NCBI GenBank assembly: GCA_964617555.1
Contig: CAZTYP010000070.1
Location: 18,968-82,967, forward strand
Length of the DNA: 64,000 nucleotides
DNA from: 1-14-2-50-31-20 sp964617555
GTDB taxonomy: Bacteria > Bacteroidota > Ignavibacteria > Ignavibacteriales > Melioribacteraceae
Direction: 5' to 3'
Below, piece by piece: positions 26,807-36,246 of this stretch. A program made the translations under genes and the position numbers. The notes under the pieces were generated by a model. The model was not told the DNA's origin and searched no databases. It was given only the letters and a program-made list of their open reading frames with translations. The stretch's first letter is position 1. Each line of letters begins with the position of its first letter.

Positions 26807-27838
26807 ATGGCTGATGATGCAATAAAAGAAATGATTGCCGCTTATGCTCTTGGCTGTATGGATAAAGAAAATTTCAAACAGTTTAAAAATTATCTTAAAA
26901 AAAACGGGAAACTCCCCGAAGGAGAGCTTGGAGATTTACAAAACATTGTGGCTTTAATACCAACTATTTTAGATATTGAATCTCCGAGAGAAGAATTGAA
27001 AAACGAATTGGGGAAAAAATTAATACAAATCCAGAAAGATATTAATAATAATATAATTGAAGACAGACGTAATACAAGAATAGTCGCAACAAAAGAATTT
27101 ATAAAACGTGATGTTGCAACAAAAGTATTTGATATAGGACAAAACCGCAAACCCCTCCCCTCACCGCCTATTAAAAGGGAAGAAAAAAGAGAAACAAAAA
27201 AAGAGAAACAAAATCCCACAAGAATGAATACAATTATTGAACCGCATACAAAACGCAAAAAAAATTACGGTACTGTAGTTATGTGGTTTCTTTTAATTTT
27301 GCTGGCTGTTGCCTTGGTTTTTGTTTATATAACTCTCAATAATAAAATATCCGATCTTAAAACAAAAACCTCCATGCTCGAAATAAAGGTTACAAAACTT
27401 CGCTCCGATATATCTTCCACAAACGAATTTATAAAGCAAAACACCGATTTCGTAGAATTTTTTAATAACCCCTATATAGACTTTGTTCCTCTGAAAGGAA
27501 TAGATAAAAGTTCCAAAGCAAGCGGTCGTTTATTCCTTTCTTTCGGAACGGGAGAAGGATTACTTCAAGTACGTAATATGCCTCGTTTGGACCCGGAAAA
27601 AATCTTTCAACTTTGGATTGTTACCAAATCGGGAACTTTCTCTTTGGGAACTTTTGAGGTTAAGCCGGACAAACGATATATTTTCCTTTCGGAAATACCT
27701 TTTGTAATGAAAGACGAAATAGAAATGTTCAGAGTTACAAAGGAGAAAAAAGACGGGGCAATTACCCCTACCGGAGAAACTATTATTTTCGGCTCTTTTG
27801 TAAAGCCAAAATCTAAAAAGAGAAAGCGACGAAGATAA
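26807..27838 (+). CDS. RskA-like membrane anti-sigma factor
   Basis: The 343-residue protein has an N-terminal cytoplasmic domain (IAAYALGCMDKENFKQFKNY) as in RskA proteins, lacking the HxxxCxxC zinc motif of ZAS anti-sigma factors. A basic linker is followed by a single membrane helix (VVMWFLLILLAVALVFVYIT), a short coiled coil and a C-terminal RskA sensor domain (FNNPYIDFVPLKGI, FQLWIVTKSGTFSLGTFEV). It should hold the preceding sigma factor at the membrane. The ATG at 26807 lies 1 base after the sigma stop with GGTGA upstream; GTG 26798 and TTG 26795 are in-frame alternatives. Release probably depends on regulated proteolysis, by analogy. Confidence 0.88.
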   Translation: MADDAIKEMIAAYALGCMDKENFKQFKNYLKKNGKLPEGELGDLQNIVALIPTILDIESPREELKNELGKKLIQIQKDINNNIIEDRRNTRIVATKEFIKRDVATKVFDIGQNRKPLPSPPIKREEKRETKKEKQNPTRMNTIIEPHTKRKKNYGTVVMWFLLILLAVALVFVYITLNNKISDLKTKTSMLEIKVTKLRSDISSTNEFIKQNTDFVEFFNNPYIDFVPLKGIDKSSKASGRLFLSFGTGEGLLQVRNMPRLDPEKIFQLWIVTKSGTFSLGTFEVKPDKRYIFLSEIPFVMKDEIEMFRVTKEKKDGAITPTGETIIFGSFVKPKSKKRKRRR

Positions 27839-27879
27839 TTGTTAAACAAAGTAATTTCGCATTGTAACTAACTTTCAAT

Positions 27880-29256
27880 TTGGTCTTGGAAAAAAAATTA
27901 AATAAAAATAATATATTCCAACGTTTTAAAAACTCCGTTTTTACCCGTTCAATTACTCCGAAAGAGGAAAAAGAAAAAATCCAAGTTGTTTTTCGAAGTT
28001 TTATTCTGCATTTACATCCTTCAACTCTTCCTGAAAAATCATTAAACTTCTCTGTAACCTTGGGTCTCGGAGGAATGGCGGTGCTTCTGGTTTTTATTCA
28101 GGGTATTACCGGAATACTTTTGCGTTTTGCTTATCAGCCTTTCCCCGATAGAGCATACGATTCAATTTTATATATAAAAAACAATATATTTTTCGGAGAG
28201 TTTGTTCGTAACATTCATCATTGGAGTGGAACATTTTTACTTGTAATTGTTTTTCTTCACCTACTCCGTGTTTATTTTACCGGCGGTTATTTCGGCAAAC
28301 GGCAATTTAACTGGGTGTTGGGAATTTTGCTTTTGATAATTCTTCTTTTTTCAAATTTTACAGGTTACCTTTTGCCATGGGATCAACTTGCATATTGGGC
28401 AATTACCGTAAGCACCAGTATGTTTTCATACATCCCGTTTATGGGGGATAATCTTGTGGAAATAATTAGAGGCGGAAAAGATGTTGGAGCAAATACTCTT
28501 TTGCTTTTTTATAATTTACATACGGGCGTTTTCCCTTTGTTATTATTGGGAATAATGGGATTTCACTTTTGGCGGATAAGAAAAGCGGGCGGCGTGGTCT
28601 TTCCGGAAAAAGAGACCGATACAGAAATCAAAACGGTAACAACAATTCCTAATTTAGTAGTACGCGAATTTGTTGTGGCTTTAATTTTAATTGCCGTGCT
28701 TTTGGTTTTTTCCCTCCTATTTAATGCTCCTTTGCTGAATAAAGCGAATCCGGCGTTTAGCCCTAACCCTGCAAAAGCTCCATGGTATTTTGAAGGAATA
28801 CAAGAATTAATGCTTCATTTTCATCCTTTTTTTGCGGCAATAGTAATTCCCGTAACGGTGGTGGGCTTTCTTGTTTTGTTACCATATTTCCGATACGATA
28901 ATGAGATTTCCGGAACATGGTTTTTATCCGAAAAAGGGAAACGAACAGCCAAACATTCTACAATTATCGGTTTAATTATTACCCCCTTATTAATTATTGC
29001 AGACGAATATTTTATGAAAGCCGGTGTCGGTATTGCCTTTGTACCGCCTATAATATATAACGGATTAATTCCGTTTGTAATTGTTTTGCTAATCCTTTTC
29101 GGATATTTTAAATTTGTTAAAACAAAATTTAGCACTGATAAAGCCGAAACGATACAAGCTCTTTTTGTTTTGATTTTAACAATTTTTATTTTGTTAACGT
29201 TAACCGCAATAGTATTCAGAGGGAAAGGAATGATGTTAACTTTTCCGTGGAATTGA
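27880..29256 (+). CDS. Cytochrome b of a Rieske/cytochrome b complex (b6 and subunit IV fused)
   Basis: The 458-residue membrane protein oxidises quinol with the Rieske protein. The heme ligands have b6-type spacing: His113/His127 (NIHHWSGTFLLVIVFLH) and His214/His229 (NLHTGVFPLLLLGIMGFH), with 15 rather than 14 residues between the last pair's positions as in b6f complexes. The C-terminal half carries a PWYFEGIQELM block in place of the PEWY motif of subunit IV. There is no ATG; TTG 27880 or 27886 must serve as start, since a stop lies at 27865. The Rieske gene starts 2 bases after its stop. Its place after the sigma/anti-sigma pair suggests joint control. Confidence 0.92.
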   Translation: MVLEKKLNKNNIFQRFKNSVFTRSITPKEEKEKIQVVFRSFILHLHPSTLPEKSLNFSVTLGLGGMAVLLVFIQGITGILLRFAYQPFPDRAYDSILYIKNNIFFGEFVRNIHHWSGTFLLVIVFLHLLRVYFTGGYFGKRQFNWVLGILLLIILLFSNFTGYLLPWDQLAYWAITVSTSMFSYIPFMGDNLVEIIRGGKDVGANTLLLFYNLHTGVFPLLLLGIMGFHFWRIRKAGGVVFPEKETDTEIKTVTTIPNLVVREFVVALILIAVLLVFSLLFNAPLLNKANPAFSPNPAKAPWYFEGIQELMLHFHPFFAAIVIPVTVVGFLVLLPYFRYDNEISGTWFLSEKGKRTAKHSTIIGLIITPLLIIADEYFMKAGVGIAFVPPIIYNGLIPFVIVLLILFGYFKFVKTKFSTDKAETIQALFVLILTIFILLTLTAIVFRGKGMMLTFPWN

Positions 29257-29258
29257 TA

Positions 29259-29771
29259 ATGACGACAAAGAAAAAAGAAGAAAAAAAAAATAAAATTTCT
29301 CGTAAAGATTTTTTTAAAAAAGTGTGGATAGCCCTAGGGACCCTTGCCGGTATTGAGTTTTTGGGAATTTCATTTAATTTTTTGTTTCACCCCGCTAAAA
29401 ACAAAACCGATTCCGCCTCCTCCCTTGTTGTTGCGGGAAATGTTAACGAGTTTAGTCCCGGAACAGTAACTATGTTCAGCGGACATAAATTTTATCTTTC
29501 GCGTTTAAAAGACGGCGGTTTTCTTGCGCTCTCTTTAACGTGCACACATCTCGGCTGTTCTGTAGGTTGGGATAATTCCGCAAACCACTTTATCTGTCCG
29601 TGCCATTCATCCACCTATACTATTACCGGTGAAGTAATTTCTCCGCCGGCACCACGGGCATTGGATTTGCTTCCCGTTGTAATTGAAAACGGAATTGTAA
29701 AAGTTGATCTCTCTTCTCCGGTTAAACGACAAAAGTTTGAAAAATCTCAAGAAACTTATCCGGAGTTATAA
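29259..29771 (+). CDS. Rieske [2Fe-2S] iron-sulfur protein
   Basis: A 170-residue protein with a lysine-rich N-terminus, one membrane anchor (VWIALGTLAGIEFLGISFNF) and a C-terminal Rieske domain. The cluster ligands are in CTHLGCSVGW and CPCHSSTYT, the standard CxH...CxxH arrangement with two extra cysteines for the disulfide. It accepts an electron from quinol at cytochrome b. The ATG at 29259 is chosen because it follows the cytochrome b stop by 2 bases; a GTG at 29247 is also in frame. The octaheme cytochrome starts 2 bases after its stop, and its likely Shine-Dalgarno GGAG lies in the last codons of this gene. Confidence 0.95.
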   Translation: MTTKKKEEKKNKISRKDFFKKVWIALGTLAGIEFLGISFNFLFHPAKNKTDSASSLVVAGNVNEFSPGTVTMFSGHKFYLSRLKDGGFLALSLTCTHLGCSVGWDNSANHFICPCHSSTYTITGEVISPPAPRALDLLPVVIENGIVKVDLSSPVKRQKFEKSQETYPEL

Positions 29772-29773
29772 AA

Positions 29774-32074
29774 ATGAATAGTTGGAAAATATCCGGAATA
29801 GCCGCTACAATTATAATTGTTATCACAATCCCTCTTTATATATTGCAAAAAATTTTTTTTACCAACAATAACAAAAAGAAACCCGAGTTGCATTTTGTAG
29901 GGAAAGAGCAATGTATGCAATGCCATAAGATTGAATATGATCAATGGCTACAATCCGACCACAGCAAAGCCATGTTGATAGCTTCGGACAGTTCCGTACT
30001 CGGAGATTTTAACAACACAAAATTTGTTTCAAAAGACGGCAAAGAAACCCTCTTTTATAAACGTAACGGGAAGTTTTATGTTAAAACGGAAGGGGTCGGA
30101 GGAAAAGTAAAAGAGCACCAAATTGCATACACATTCGGTTGGCATCCTTTGCAACAATATCTTATTCCTTTCGAAAACGGAAAATATCAATGCTTGCCGA
30201 TAGCATGGGACACAGAGAAAAAAGAATGGTATTCGCTACCCGAAAAACTATACCCTAACGAAAATTTAACTCCTACAAACTGGCTTTATTGGACAAACGG
30301 AGGGCAGAATTGGAACGGCATGTGTTCGGAATGTCATTCCACAAACTTGAAAAAAAACTACAATCCACAAACACATTCTTTCAATACAACTTATTCCGAA
30401 ATAAATGTCAGTTGCGAATCGTGCCACGGTCCGGGTTCCGCACATTTGGATTGGGCTAATTTGCCGGAAGCAATCAGACCGAAAGACAATAATATGGGAC
30501 TGATAGTTAAAACAAGCGGAATTGATAACAGACAATATGTTGATAATTGTGCACGATGCCATGCACGCCGCTCACAATTAGGCAACTATATACACGGGAA
30601 AAAAGATTTACTTGATTCTATGCTGCCTACTTTGCTAAACGAAAATTATCACCCTGACGGACAGATACTTGATGAAGATTATGTTTACGCATCATTTCTT
30701 CAAAGCAAAATGTATGATAACGATGTGCGCTGTAATGATTGCCACAACGTACATACCGGCAAATTGGTGCTGGAAGGCAATGCGCTTTGTGCCCAATGCC
30801 ATGAAACAGATATATACGATACAAAAGAGCATCATTTTCACAAATATAAAGGCGAAAAAGGAACCCCCGTAAAGCTTAAAGAAAAAACAATAGAAGTAGG
30901 CGAAGGCGCATTATGCATTAATTGTCACATGCCCGGGCAATTTTATATGGGAATCGATTTTAGACGTGACCACAGCATAAGAATCCCGCGACCTGATTTA
31001 ACAATATCAATCGGTTCTCCCAACGCATGTAATAATTGTCATGCTGATAAAACACCTCAATGGGCGGAAAAATATATTACAAAATGGTACGGCGAAAAGA
31101 GATATTACCATTACGGACTTACTTTTGCCGCTGCAAGAAAAGGTAAATTGACCGCGGAAAAGCAATTGATAAAAATTTCCAAAGATGACAATTACCCTTT
31201 GATAGTAAGGGCTACGGCAGTTTCGTTGCTGGATAGATATTCATCCGCAAAAGTTATTAACACAATTAAAATGATGTTAAACAGTAACGAACCCTTACTC
31301 AGAGAAACTGCAATCCGTGTATATTCCAATAACAATATTGAAGAATTTAAAAAAGATTTACTTAAATTATTGAACGACCCGGTAAAAGCAGTACGTGTGG
31401 AAGCGGCTATTCGTATCTCTGAACTGCCTGCAAATACAATCCCTAAAAAATATAACGCAGCTTTCGAAAAAGCATTGGCAGAATATAAAGCGGTAAATTT
31501 ATATATGTCCGATTTTCCTTCGGGGAGAATGAACTTGGGAATAATGTATGCAAACCAAAACAAACTTAAGAAAGCGGCAAAAGAATATGAAGAAGCAGTT
31601 AAAATCGATTCTTTATTTCTCCCCGCAAAAGTAAACTTGGCTATTGTTTATAATCAATTGGGAGAAAATGAGAAAGCCGAAATTATTTTGCGTGAGCTGA
31701 TTAAAAACCACCCGGAATTGTTTGATGCATATTATTACCTGGGTTTACTTCTGGCGGAAAAGAAAAATTACAAGGAAGCTGTTTATTATATGCAACGGGC
31801 ATCGGAGTTAATGCCGGAAAGGGGAAGAATAAATTATAACACCGGATTAATGTTACAATATCTCGGAGAAAACAATGAAGCGGAAAAAGAATTTTTAAAA
31901 GCTCTTAAAACCAATCCGAAAGATTTTGATTTTCTTTATGCTCTGGCAAATCATTATATACGATTGCAAAAATATACCAAAGCAAAAAAAATTGTAAAAA
32001 AGATTATTGAAATATACCCCGCAAATAATATAGGACACGAAATGCTTGATTTTATTGACAAGAATATAAATTAA
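29774..32074 (+). CDS. Membrane-anchored octaheme c-type cytochrome with TPR C-terminus
   Basis: A 766-residue protein with an N-terminal membrane anchor (IAATIIIVITIPLYILQKIF) and eight CxxCH heme sites at about C47, C184, C214, C259, C320, C339, C381 and C419. A HEAT-like helical segment (about 470-560) and about five TPR repeats (580-760) follow. It sits in an operon after cytochrome b and Rieske genes, where a cytochrome c1 or f gene would be expected, so it probably accepts electrons from the Rieske protein in the periplasm; that role is inferred. Alternatively it is an independent nitrogen/sulfur-oxide reductase of the octaheme family. Its last 4 bases overlap the convergent DUF2490 gene. 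Confidence 0.88.
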   Translation: MNSWKISGIAATIIIVITIPLYILQKIFFTNNNKKKPELHFVGKEQCMQCHKIEYDQWLQSDHSKAMLIASDSSVLGDFNNTKFVSKDGKETLFYKRNGKFYVKTEGVGGKVKEHQIAYTFGWHPLQQYLIPFENGKYQCLPIAWDTEKKEWYSLPEKLYPNENLTPTNWLYWTNGGQNWNGMCSECHSTNLKKNYNPQTHSFNTTYSEINVSCESCHGPGSAHLDWANLPEAIRPKDNNMGLIVKTSGIDNRQYVDNCARCHARRSQLGNYIHGKKDLLDSMLPTLLNENYHPDGQILDEDYVYASFLQSKMYDNDVRCNDCHNVHTGKLVLEGNALCAQCHETDIYDTKEHHFHKYKGEKGTPVKLKEKTIEVGEGALCINCHMPGQFYMGIDFRRDHSIRIPRPDLTISIGSPNACNNCHADKTPQWAEKYITKWYGEKRYYHYGLTFAAARKGKLTAEKQLIKISKDDNYPLIVRATAVSLLDRYSSAKVINTIKMMLNSNEPLLRETAIRVYSNNNIEEFKKDLLKLLNDPVKAVRVEAAIRISELPANTIPKKYNAAFEKALAEYKAVNLYMSDFPSGRMNLGIMYANQNKLKKAAKEYEEAVKIDSLFLPAKVNLAIVYNQLGENEKAEIILRELIKNHPELFDAYYYLGLLLAEKKNYKEAVYYMQRASELMPERGRINYNTGLMLQYLGENNEAEKEFLKALKTNPKDFDFLYALANHYIRLQKYTKAKKIVKKIIEIYPANNIGHEMLDFIDKNIN

Positions 32075-32775
32075 AATTTACTCCAGCTTCTGTACCAGCT
32101 TAAGTGAAAGTAAATTACCGAAATATCATTTTTAAAAAATGTTTCTTTTTGCCAAGTTAACTCAAACCGTACATGCGAAACATAAGAAAACCCCCTATCT
32201 AATCCTACAGTGAAACGAAATTCTTCATTCAACTTATTCTTTTCTTTTGCAAAATTTATAAATACTTCCGTCTTCAAAAGAGCTTCCCAATATTTATCTT
32301 GTTGTTTATTAAATTTATATGTGCCTGAAAGACTATATCTTAATCGTAACGAGTTATCGGATTTCCATGTCTTTGTATTAAAATCGAACCGTTCTTCAAG
32401 CCGTAAGTAGTGATAAATTGGTATTTCCCATTTCGGCCATTTTGTAGAAATTCCCTGAAACGGTCGTATTTCTAATCTATCATCATAATTTTGAATATGT
32501 GCATAATAATTGCCAATTCCCAAAAAGAGATTAAATTTACTTCCTAACCATGTTCGTATATATGGTTTAAAAGCCAGTTTTGTCCATCCGTTTTCTTTAA
32601 AGTTATGCCAAAAACCGATTTCACCCAAAAGTTGAAACCCCGGATTAAAATAATAGGAAGGAGTAAAATCTATCCAGATTTCTTTTGAGACATCGTTTTT
32701 CGTTTGTGAAAACAATATCTCATTAAAAAAAAAGAGAAGGAAAACACATATATAAATTATATTTCTGCTTTTCAT
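32071..32775 (-). CDS. DUF2490 outer-membrane protein
   Basis: The 234-residue protein has a signal peptide (IIYICVFLLFFFNEILFSQ) and then the DUF2490 pattern (WIDFTPSYYFNPGFQLLGEI, RPFQGISTKWPKW, HYLRLEERFDFN), predicted to form an outer-membrane barrel ending in aromatic residues (LSWYRSWSKF). Its function is not established. It is the last gene of an eight-gene minus-strand group of surface proteins and overlaps the convergent octaheme cytochrome gene by 4 bases. Confidence 0.8.
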   Translation of the reverse strand: MKSRNIIYICVFLLFFFNEILFSQTKNDVSKEIWIDFTPSYYFNPGFQLLGEIGFWHNFKENGWTKLAFKPYIRTWLGSKFNLFLGIGNYYAHIQNYDDRLEIRPFQGISTKWPKWEIPIYHYLRLEERFDFNTKTWKSDNSLRLRYSLSGTYKFNKQQDKYWEALLKTEVFINFAKEKNKLNEEFRFTVGLDRGFSYVSHVRFELTWQKETFFKNDISVIYFHLSWYRSWSKF

Positions 32776-32848
32776 TAATTACTACATCGCTCATTTAGCT
32801 GATTTTATTTTCGATAATAAAAAGCTTTACCGAAAATAATACATCAAT

Positions 32849-33829
32849 TTAGAAAAAATATTCCAAAGAAAGATTTACAGTTGTTCCTTTTAACGGGTCA
32901 ACCGAATATTTAACAGGAATTTTATTATATGTTAAATCTAAACTGATAAGCATATCATCGCGTCCCGTGTATGCTGTTCTTAAAAACAAATTGCTTGCAT
33001 AGCTATCAATGGAAGTATCTCCACTACTCAAAAAAGTATTAATAACAAAACCGGTTGCAAAACCCACAGGTATGGAGGAAATTGTTTTTAAATCGAAATC
33101 AGCAGAACCGGCAAAATTATAAAATATTTTTGTCCCGTTATTTTTAAGAGATTCTCCCAAAGCAAATTCAACAAGACCGTTAACACCAATAAACTTATTT
33201 GGGGTCCATGCTGCTCTTAAACCTCCACCGCCTTGAATATAATCTTTTGAAAAAACCAATTGATTTTCAGGACGAAGCTCTCCGTTATCAATAATATCTT
33301 TAATAAAATCGTAAAAATTAATTGTTGTTCCGCTTTTATTCCATAAATTAATTGTGGCCGAAAGTGTTACCTTTTTTGTCTCCATTACTTTTATCAACCA
33401 GCCCAACTCAAAACCATAAGTTGCGTTTACACCTTGAGAAATAAGGGCTTGGGGTTCCGAGCCAAACCGACTTAACATACCCACTTTTCCGAAAACCGCA
33501 AGCCAATTGTTTACCGCCGCTTGGTACTCAAATTCCAAAGTAAGAAAAGTAACCGTCCCTCTAAGACCGGCAACAGGTTTCCCGTCAATAATTACAACAG
33601 GCACATATAAATCAACGGCTTGCCCCGCACCTAGTGTATTACGGAAAAAGGTTGTAATAAACGGAGAAGAGACGTAAGGGTTAACAACAAACTTATGATT
33701 ATTTAAAAGAGGAAGTTTTATTCCGGTTGCATCCGGTTTTACCTCTGCATTAGTTTGAGCTGCTACGGTATCGGCTATTATTGTTATTATAAATAACATC
33801 AAAAATATTTTTGAAACAATAATTTTCAT
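32849..33829 (-). CDS. Predicted outer-membrane protein, function unknown
   Basis: The 326-residue protein has a signal peptide (VSKIFLMLFIITIIADTVAAQ) and a beta-rich body: repeated amphipathic strands with glycine turns, for example TFLTLEFEYQAAVNNWLAVF and ISSIPVGFATGFVINTF. It ends in the aromatic residues FF, as outer-membrane barrels often do. I do not recognise a named family. It lies 35 bases downstream of a PorT-like gene on the same strand and 73 bases upstream of the DUF2490 gene, so it belongs to the same likely operon. Confidence 0.75.
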   Translation of the reverse strand: MKIIVSKIFLMLFIITIIADTVAAQTNAEVKPDATGIKLPLLNNHKFVVNPYVSSPFITTFFRNTLGAGQAVDLYVPVVIIDGKPVAGLRGTVTFLTLEFEYQAAVNNWLAVFGKVGMLSRFGSEPQALISQGVNATYGFELGWLIKVMETKKVTLSATINLWNKSGTTINFYDFIKDIIDNGELRPENQLVFSKDYIQGGGGLRAAWTPNKFIGVNGLVEFALGESLKNNGTKIFYNFAGSADFDLKTISSIPVGFATGFVINTFLSSGDTSIDSYASNLFLRTAYTGRDDMLISLDLTYNKIPVKYSVDPLKGTTVNLSLEYFF

Positions 33830-33864
33830 AATATTTATCCTATTAGAACTACAATATTTATCTA

Positions 33865-34500
33865 TTAAAAATCGTACATTGCCCCAAACAACACTTGTAT
33901 TCCGGTATTTTTAAATTCTGTCGGAATATTGTATTCGTTCTCTTTCGGAAAATTGCTTGTGTTAAATAACCCTTGAGAATATCTTCCTTCAATAAAGAGA
34001 TTTAGAAAACTGATTTTAAAAGTTAATCCCACACCGAAGTTAAAAGAAATATCCGTTGATTTGAAATTTTTAGAGATATCTTTTTCTTTATCAATATTGG
34101 ATAATTCCGAATTTGCACTTTGCAAAAATCCTATATCGAATCCGCTTGTTACAAACACGGTTTTATTTGCAAAAACCTTAACCATAAGAGGAATAGTATA
34201 ATAGGTAAGTTTTGCAACAGCACTATCCCGTTCTTCTTCATAGCTTGGTAAATCGTAAGATATGGTTGTTCCTTTTGGCAAAAGCATTGGTTGCAAACTA
34301 ATATAAACCTCATCTGTAATTTTATACTCTACAATTAAACCGCCTCCCAAAGCCGTACGACCGGTATATTTTACTTTAGACGGAGCATCTCCGGAAATAT
34401 TGGAATTATTTAAATTTCCGATTGCACCCACGGAAATTTGTGCATAATCAATTTGCGAAAAACTTATAAAGAGAAATAAAAACAGTAATAACTTTTTCAT
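33865..34500 (-). CDS. PorT-like outer-membrane beta-barrel protein
   Basis: The 211-residue protein has a signal peptide (KKLLLFLFLFISFSQIDYAQ) and the layout of PorT-family outer-membrane proteins: GAIGNLNNSNISGDA at the start, ALGGGLIVEYKITDEVYISL, and YTIPLMVKVFANKTVFVTSG in the middle, ending GIQVLFGAMYDF with a terminal Phe. PorT-like barrels are common in this bacterial group, and only some belong to the T9SS machinery, so no specific role is given. It is 22 bases downstream of an Omp85-type gene. Confidence 0.8.
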   Translation of the reverse strand: MKKLLLFLFLFISFSQIDYAQISVGAIGNLNNSNISGDAPSKVKYTGRTALGGGLIVEYKITDEVYISLQPMLLPKGTTISYDLPSYEEERDSAVAKLTYYTIPLMVKVFANKTVFVTSGFDIGFLQSANSELSNIDKEKDISKNFKSTDISFNFGVGLTFKISFLNLFIEGRYSQGLFNTSNFPKENEYNIPTEFKNTGIQVLFGAMYDF

Positions 34501-34522
34501 TTTATTCCATTATTATTAATAA

Positions 34523-35605
34523 CTAAAAAACTTCTTCTATTCCAAAGTAAACACCAGATGTTTTTTTTCCAAACCCAAAATCGGCTCTGAGATTTACTTT
34601 TTCTTCTTTATTAAATTGATATCTGATTCCAAATCCGTAAGAATATTTTGCGTGAGAAAGATGCAAATCTATTAATTGATCTGAAACATCTCCCATTCCG
34701 AAAAATCCGACAACCCCGATTTTCCAAAAAATATACGCTCTATATTCTATTTGTGCCATAATAAAATTTTTATCGCGGTATCGTCCCTCGTAATACCCGC
34801 GCATCATATATTGCCCGCCCAATGATGAAAGTTCATAAAAAGGCGGATCTCCTCTTGCGAATCTGCCGTAAATTTGCAACCCTATAATATTTTGTTTAAT
34901 AACGGGGAAATATCCTCTTAAATCTACAGTATAAATATTAAAATCGTATTCGCTCCCTATGGCTTCAGAATAAAATTCCGTTTTTATTTGATTGTATCCA
35001 CCATTTAAAGGGAAAAAGATATTGTCGCGTGTATCCCAAACCCAAGTAAACCCTACTCCTACCGTATTACCCCCTTTCACATTTAGTGAATCAGTTAAAT
35101 ACGGATTTGTTTTTCTATCAAGTATAGTGTAATTTTTATAATCGAAAAGGAAACCGGACTTATAATTGAAATTAAGAAGCGACGGGAGTTGGAAATTAAC
35201 GGAAACGGAAAAGATATTTGCCGAAAAATCGGGGTCTGATATTTCCGGGGTTTCATCTCCAATTCCATAGTATTTATCTACGGAATATTCATAGTTAACC
35301 GGGACGGAAAGAAAATATGAATTTTTAAAAAAATAAAATTCCGGTTTAAGTACAAAAGAATATTGTTTGTTTGTAGTATAATAGCCCGAAAGTGTTATTT
35401 TTGAAGGTCGTAATATTTTATCCTTTCCCAAATAAAAAGTTGCAATTCCACCTATACCTAAAGCCAGTTCTGTTTCCGGAGTGTAGAAGAGATACGGATA
35501 GCCGAATATATTAAAACTCCGTTCTTTTGTTATACCCGACCGGGCATATGTTATTACAGAAAAAAAAAGAATTAATAAAATTAAGTATTTTATAATTTTA
35601 TTCAT
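34523..35605 (-). CDS. Omp85/BamA-type surface antigen without POTRA domains
   Basis: The 360-residue protein has a signal peptide and a C-terminal Omp85/surface-antigen barrel: TWVWDTRDNIFFPLNGGYNQ, GGQYMMRGYYEGRYRDKN (equivalent to the lid-lock VRGF/Y motif) and a C-terminal GVYFGIEEVF. No POTRA domain can be fitted before the barrel, so it is unlikely to be the core BamA. POTRA-less members may act as patatin-like or lipid-related transporters; its cargo is unknown. The start overlaps the end of the upstream HdeD gene by 8 bases, indicating coupled translation. Confidence 0.82.
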   Translation of the reverse strand: MNKIIKYLILLILFFSVITYARSGITKERSFNIFGYPYLFYTPETELALGIGGIATFYLGKDKILRPSKITLSGYYTTNKQYSFVLKPEFYFFKNSYFLSVPVNYEYSVDKYYGIGDETPEISDPDFSANIFSVSVNFQLPSLLNFNYKSGFLFDYKNYTILDRKTNPYLTDSLNVKGGNTVGVGFTWVWDTRDNIFFPLNGGYNQIKTEFYSEAIGSEYDFNIYTVDLRGYFPVIKQNIIGLQIYGRFARGDPPFYELSSLGGQYMMRGYYEGRYRDKNFIMAQIEYRAYIFWKIGVVGFFGMGDVSDQLIDLHLSHAKYSYGFGIRYQFNKEEKVNLRADFGFGKKTSGVYFGIEEVF

Positions 35606-36158
35606 CTAACCCTAATAGCTTTAGCTCTTTTTTCCCGATTATTCCCAATGCTAATAAGGAAATACCGTTGGTAATTAATTTTATTCCTACAATAACCCCG
35701 ATAGCCCATGCTCCGGAAGCAGGCCATTGAATCCAAATAACAAGCCCCAACAACACATCTAAGATACCGGTTATAAGCATTGTTCCTCCGCCACCAACGG
35801 GTTTCAAAAAAGATGAAAATGATATTTCGGAAACACCGTCAACAATAAACATTATTGCTAAAATAAGTGTTAGTGTAACCATTCCCATATTCGGGTTTAT
35901 TATAAGCCATATACCGACAATGAGCATTACAATTCCGAAAAGGAATCGTAAAAATGCGGAATTCCAGGAAAAAGTGATAAAAGAAAAAGTTGTTCTTAAT
36001 GCCCCGGCTACTATAAATAATATCCCGATTATTACTGCAATTGCCGCCCCTGTAAAAGCCGGAGAAAGTATTGATAATATACCAAGCCCGATAAGAATAA
36101 TTGAAAAAACAATAATCTTGTTGCTTGCATTTTGCAAACTGGTTTGAAATGTTATCAT
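35598..36158 (-). CDS. HdeD/DUF308 family inner-membrane protein
   Basis: The 186-residue protein is made of six hydrophobic helices in three pairs (IGLGILSILSPAFTGAAIAV, FLFGIVMLIVGIWLIINPNM, MLITGILDVLLGLVIWIQWP), the pattern of the HdeD/DUF308 family linked to acid or envelope stress in E. coli. The ATG at 36158 has the excellent Shine-Dalgarno GGAGG 6 bases upstream, so it is preferred over an in-frame TTG further upstream. It overlaps the following Omp85-type gene by 8 bases. It is the only non-barrel protein in this surface-protein cluster. Confidence 0.88.
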   Translation of the reverse strand: MITFQTSLQNASNKIIVFSIILIGLGILSILSPAFTGAAIAVIIGILFIVAGALRTTFSFITFSWNSAFLRFLFGIVMLIVGIWLIINPNMGMVTLTLILAIMFIVDGVSEISFSSFLKPVGGGGTMLITGILDVLLGLVIWIQWPASGAWAIGVIVGIKLITNGISLLALGIIGKKELKLLGLDE

Positions 36159-36246
36159 TAATTCCTCCAATTATTAAATAAACACTAGTGGAATATTATA
36201 ATAGTTAAAATTGTCTTTATATAACAATCTTTTTTACTTTTTGTTT

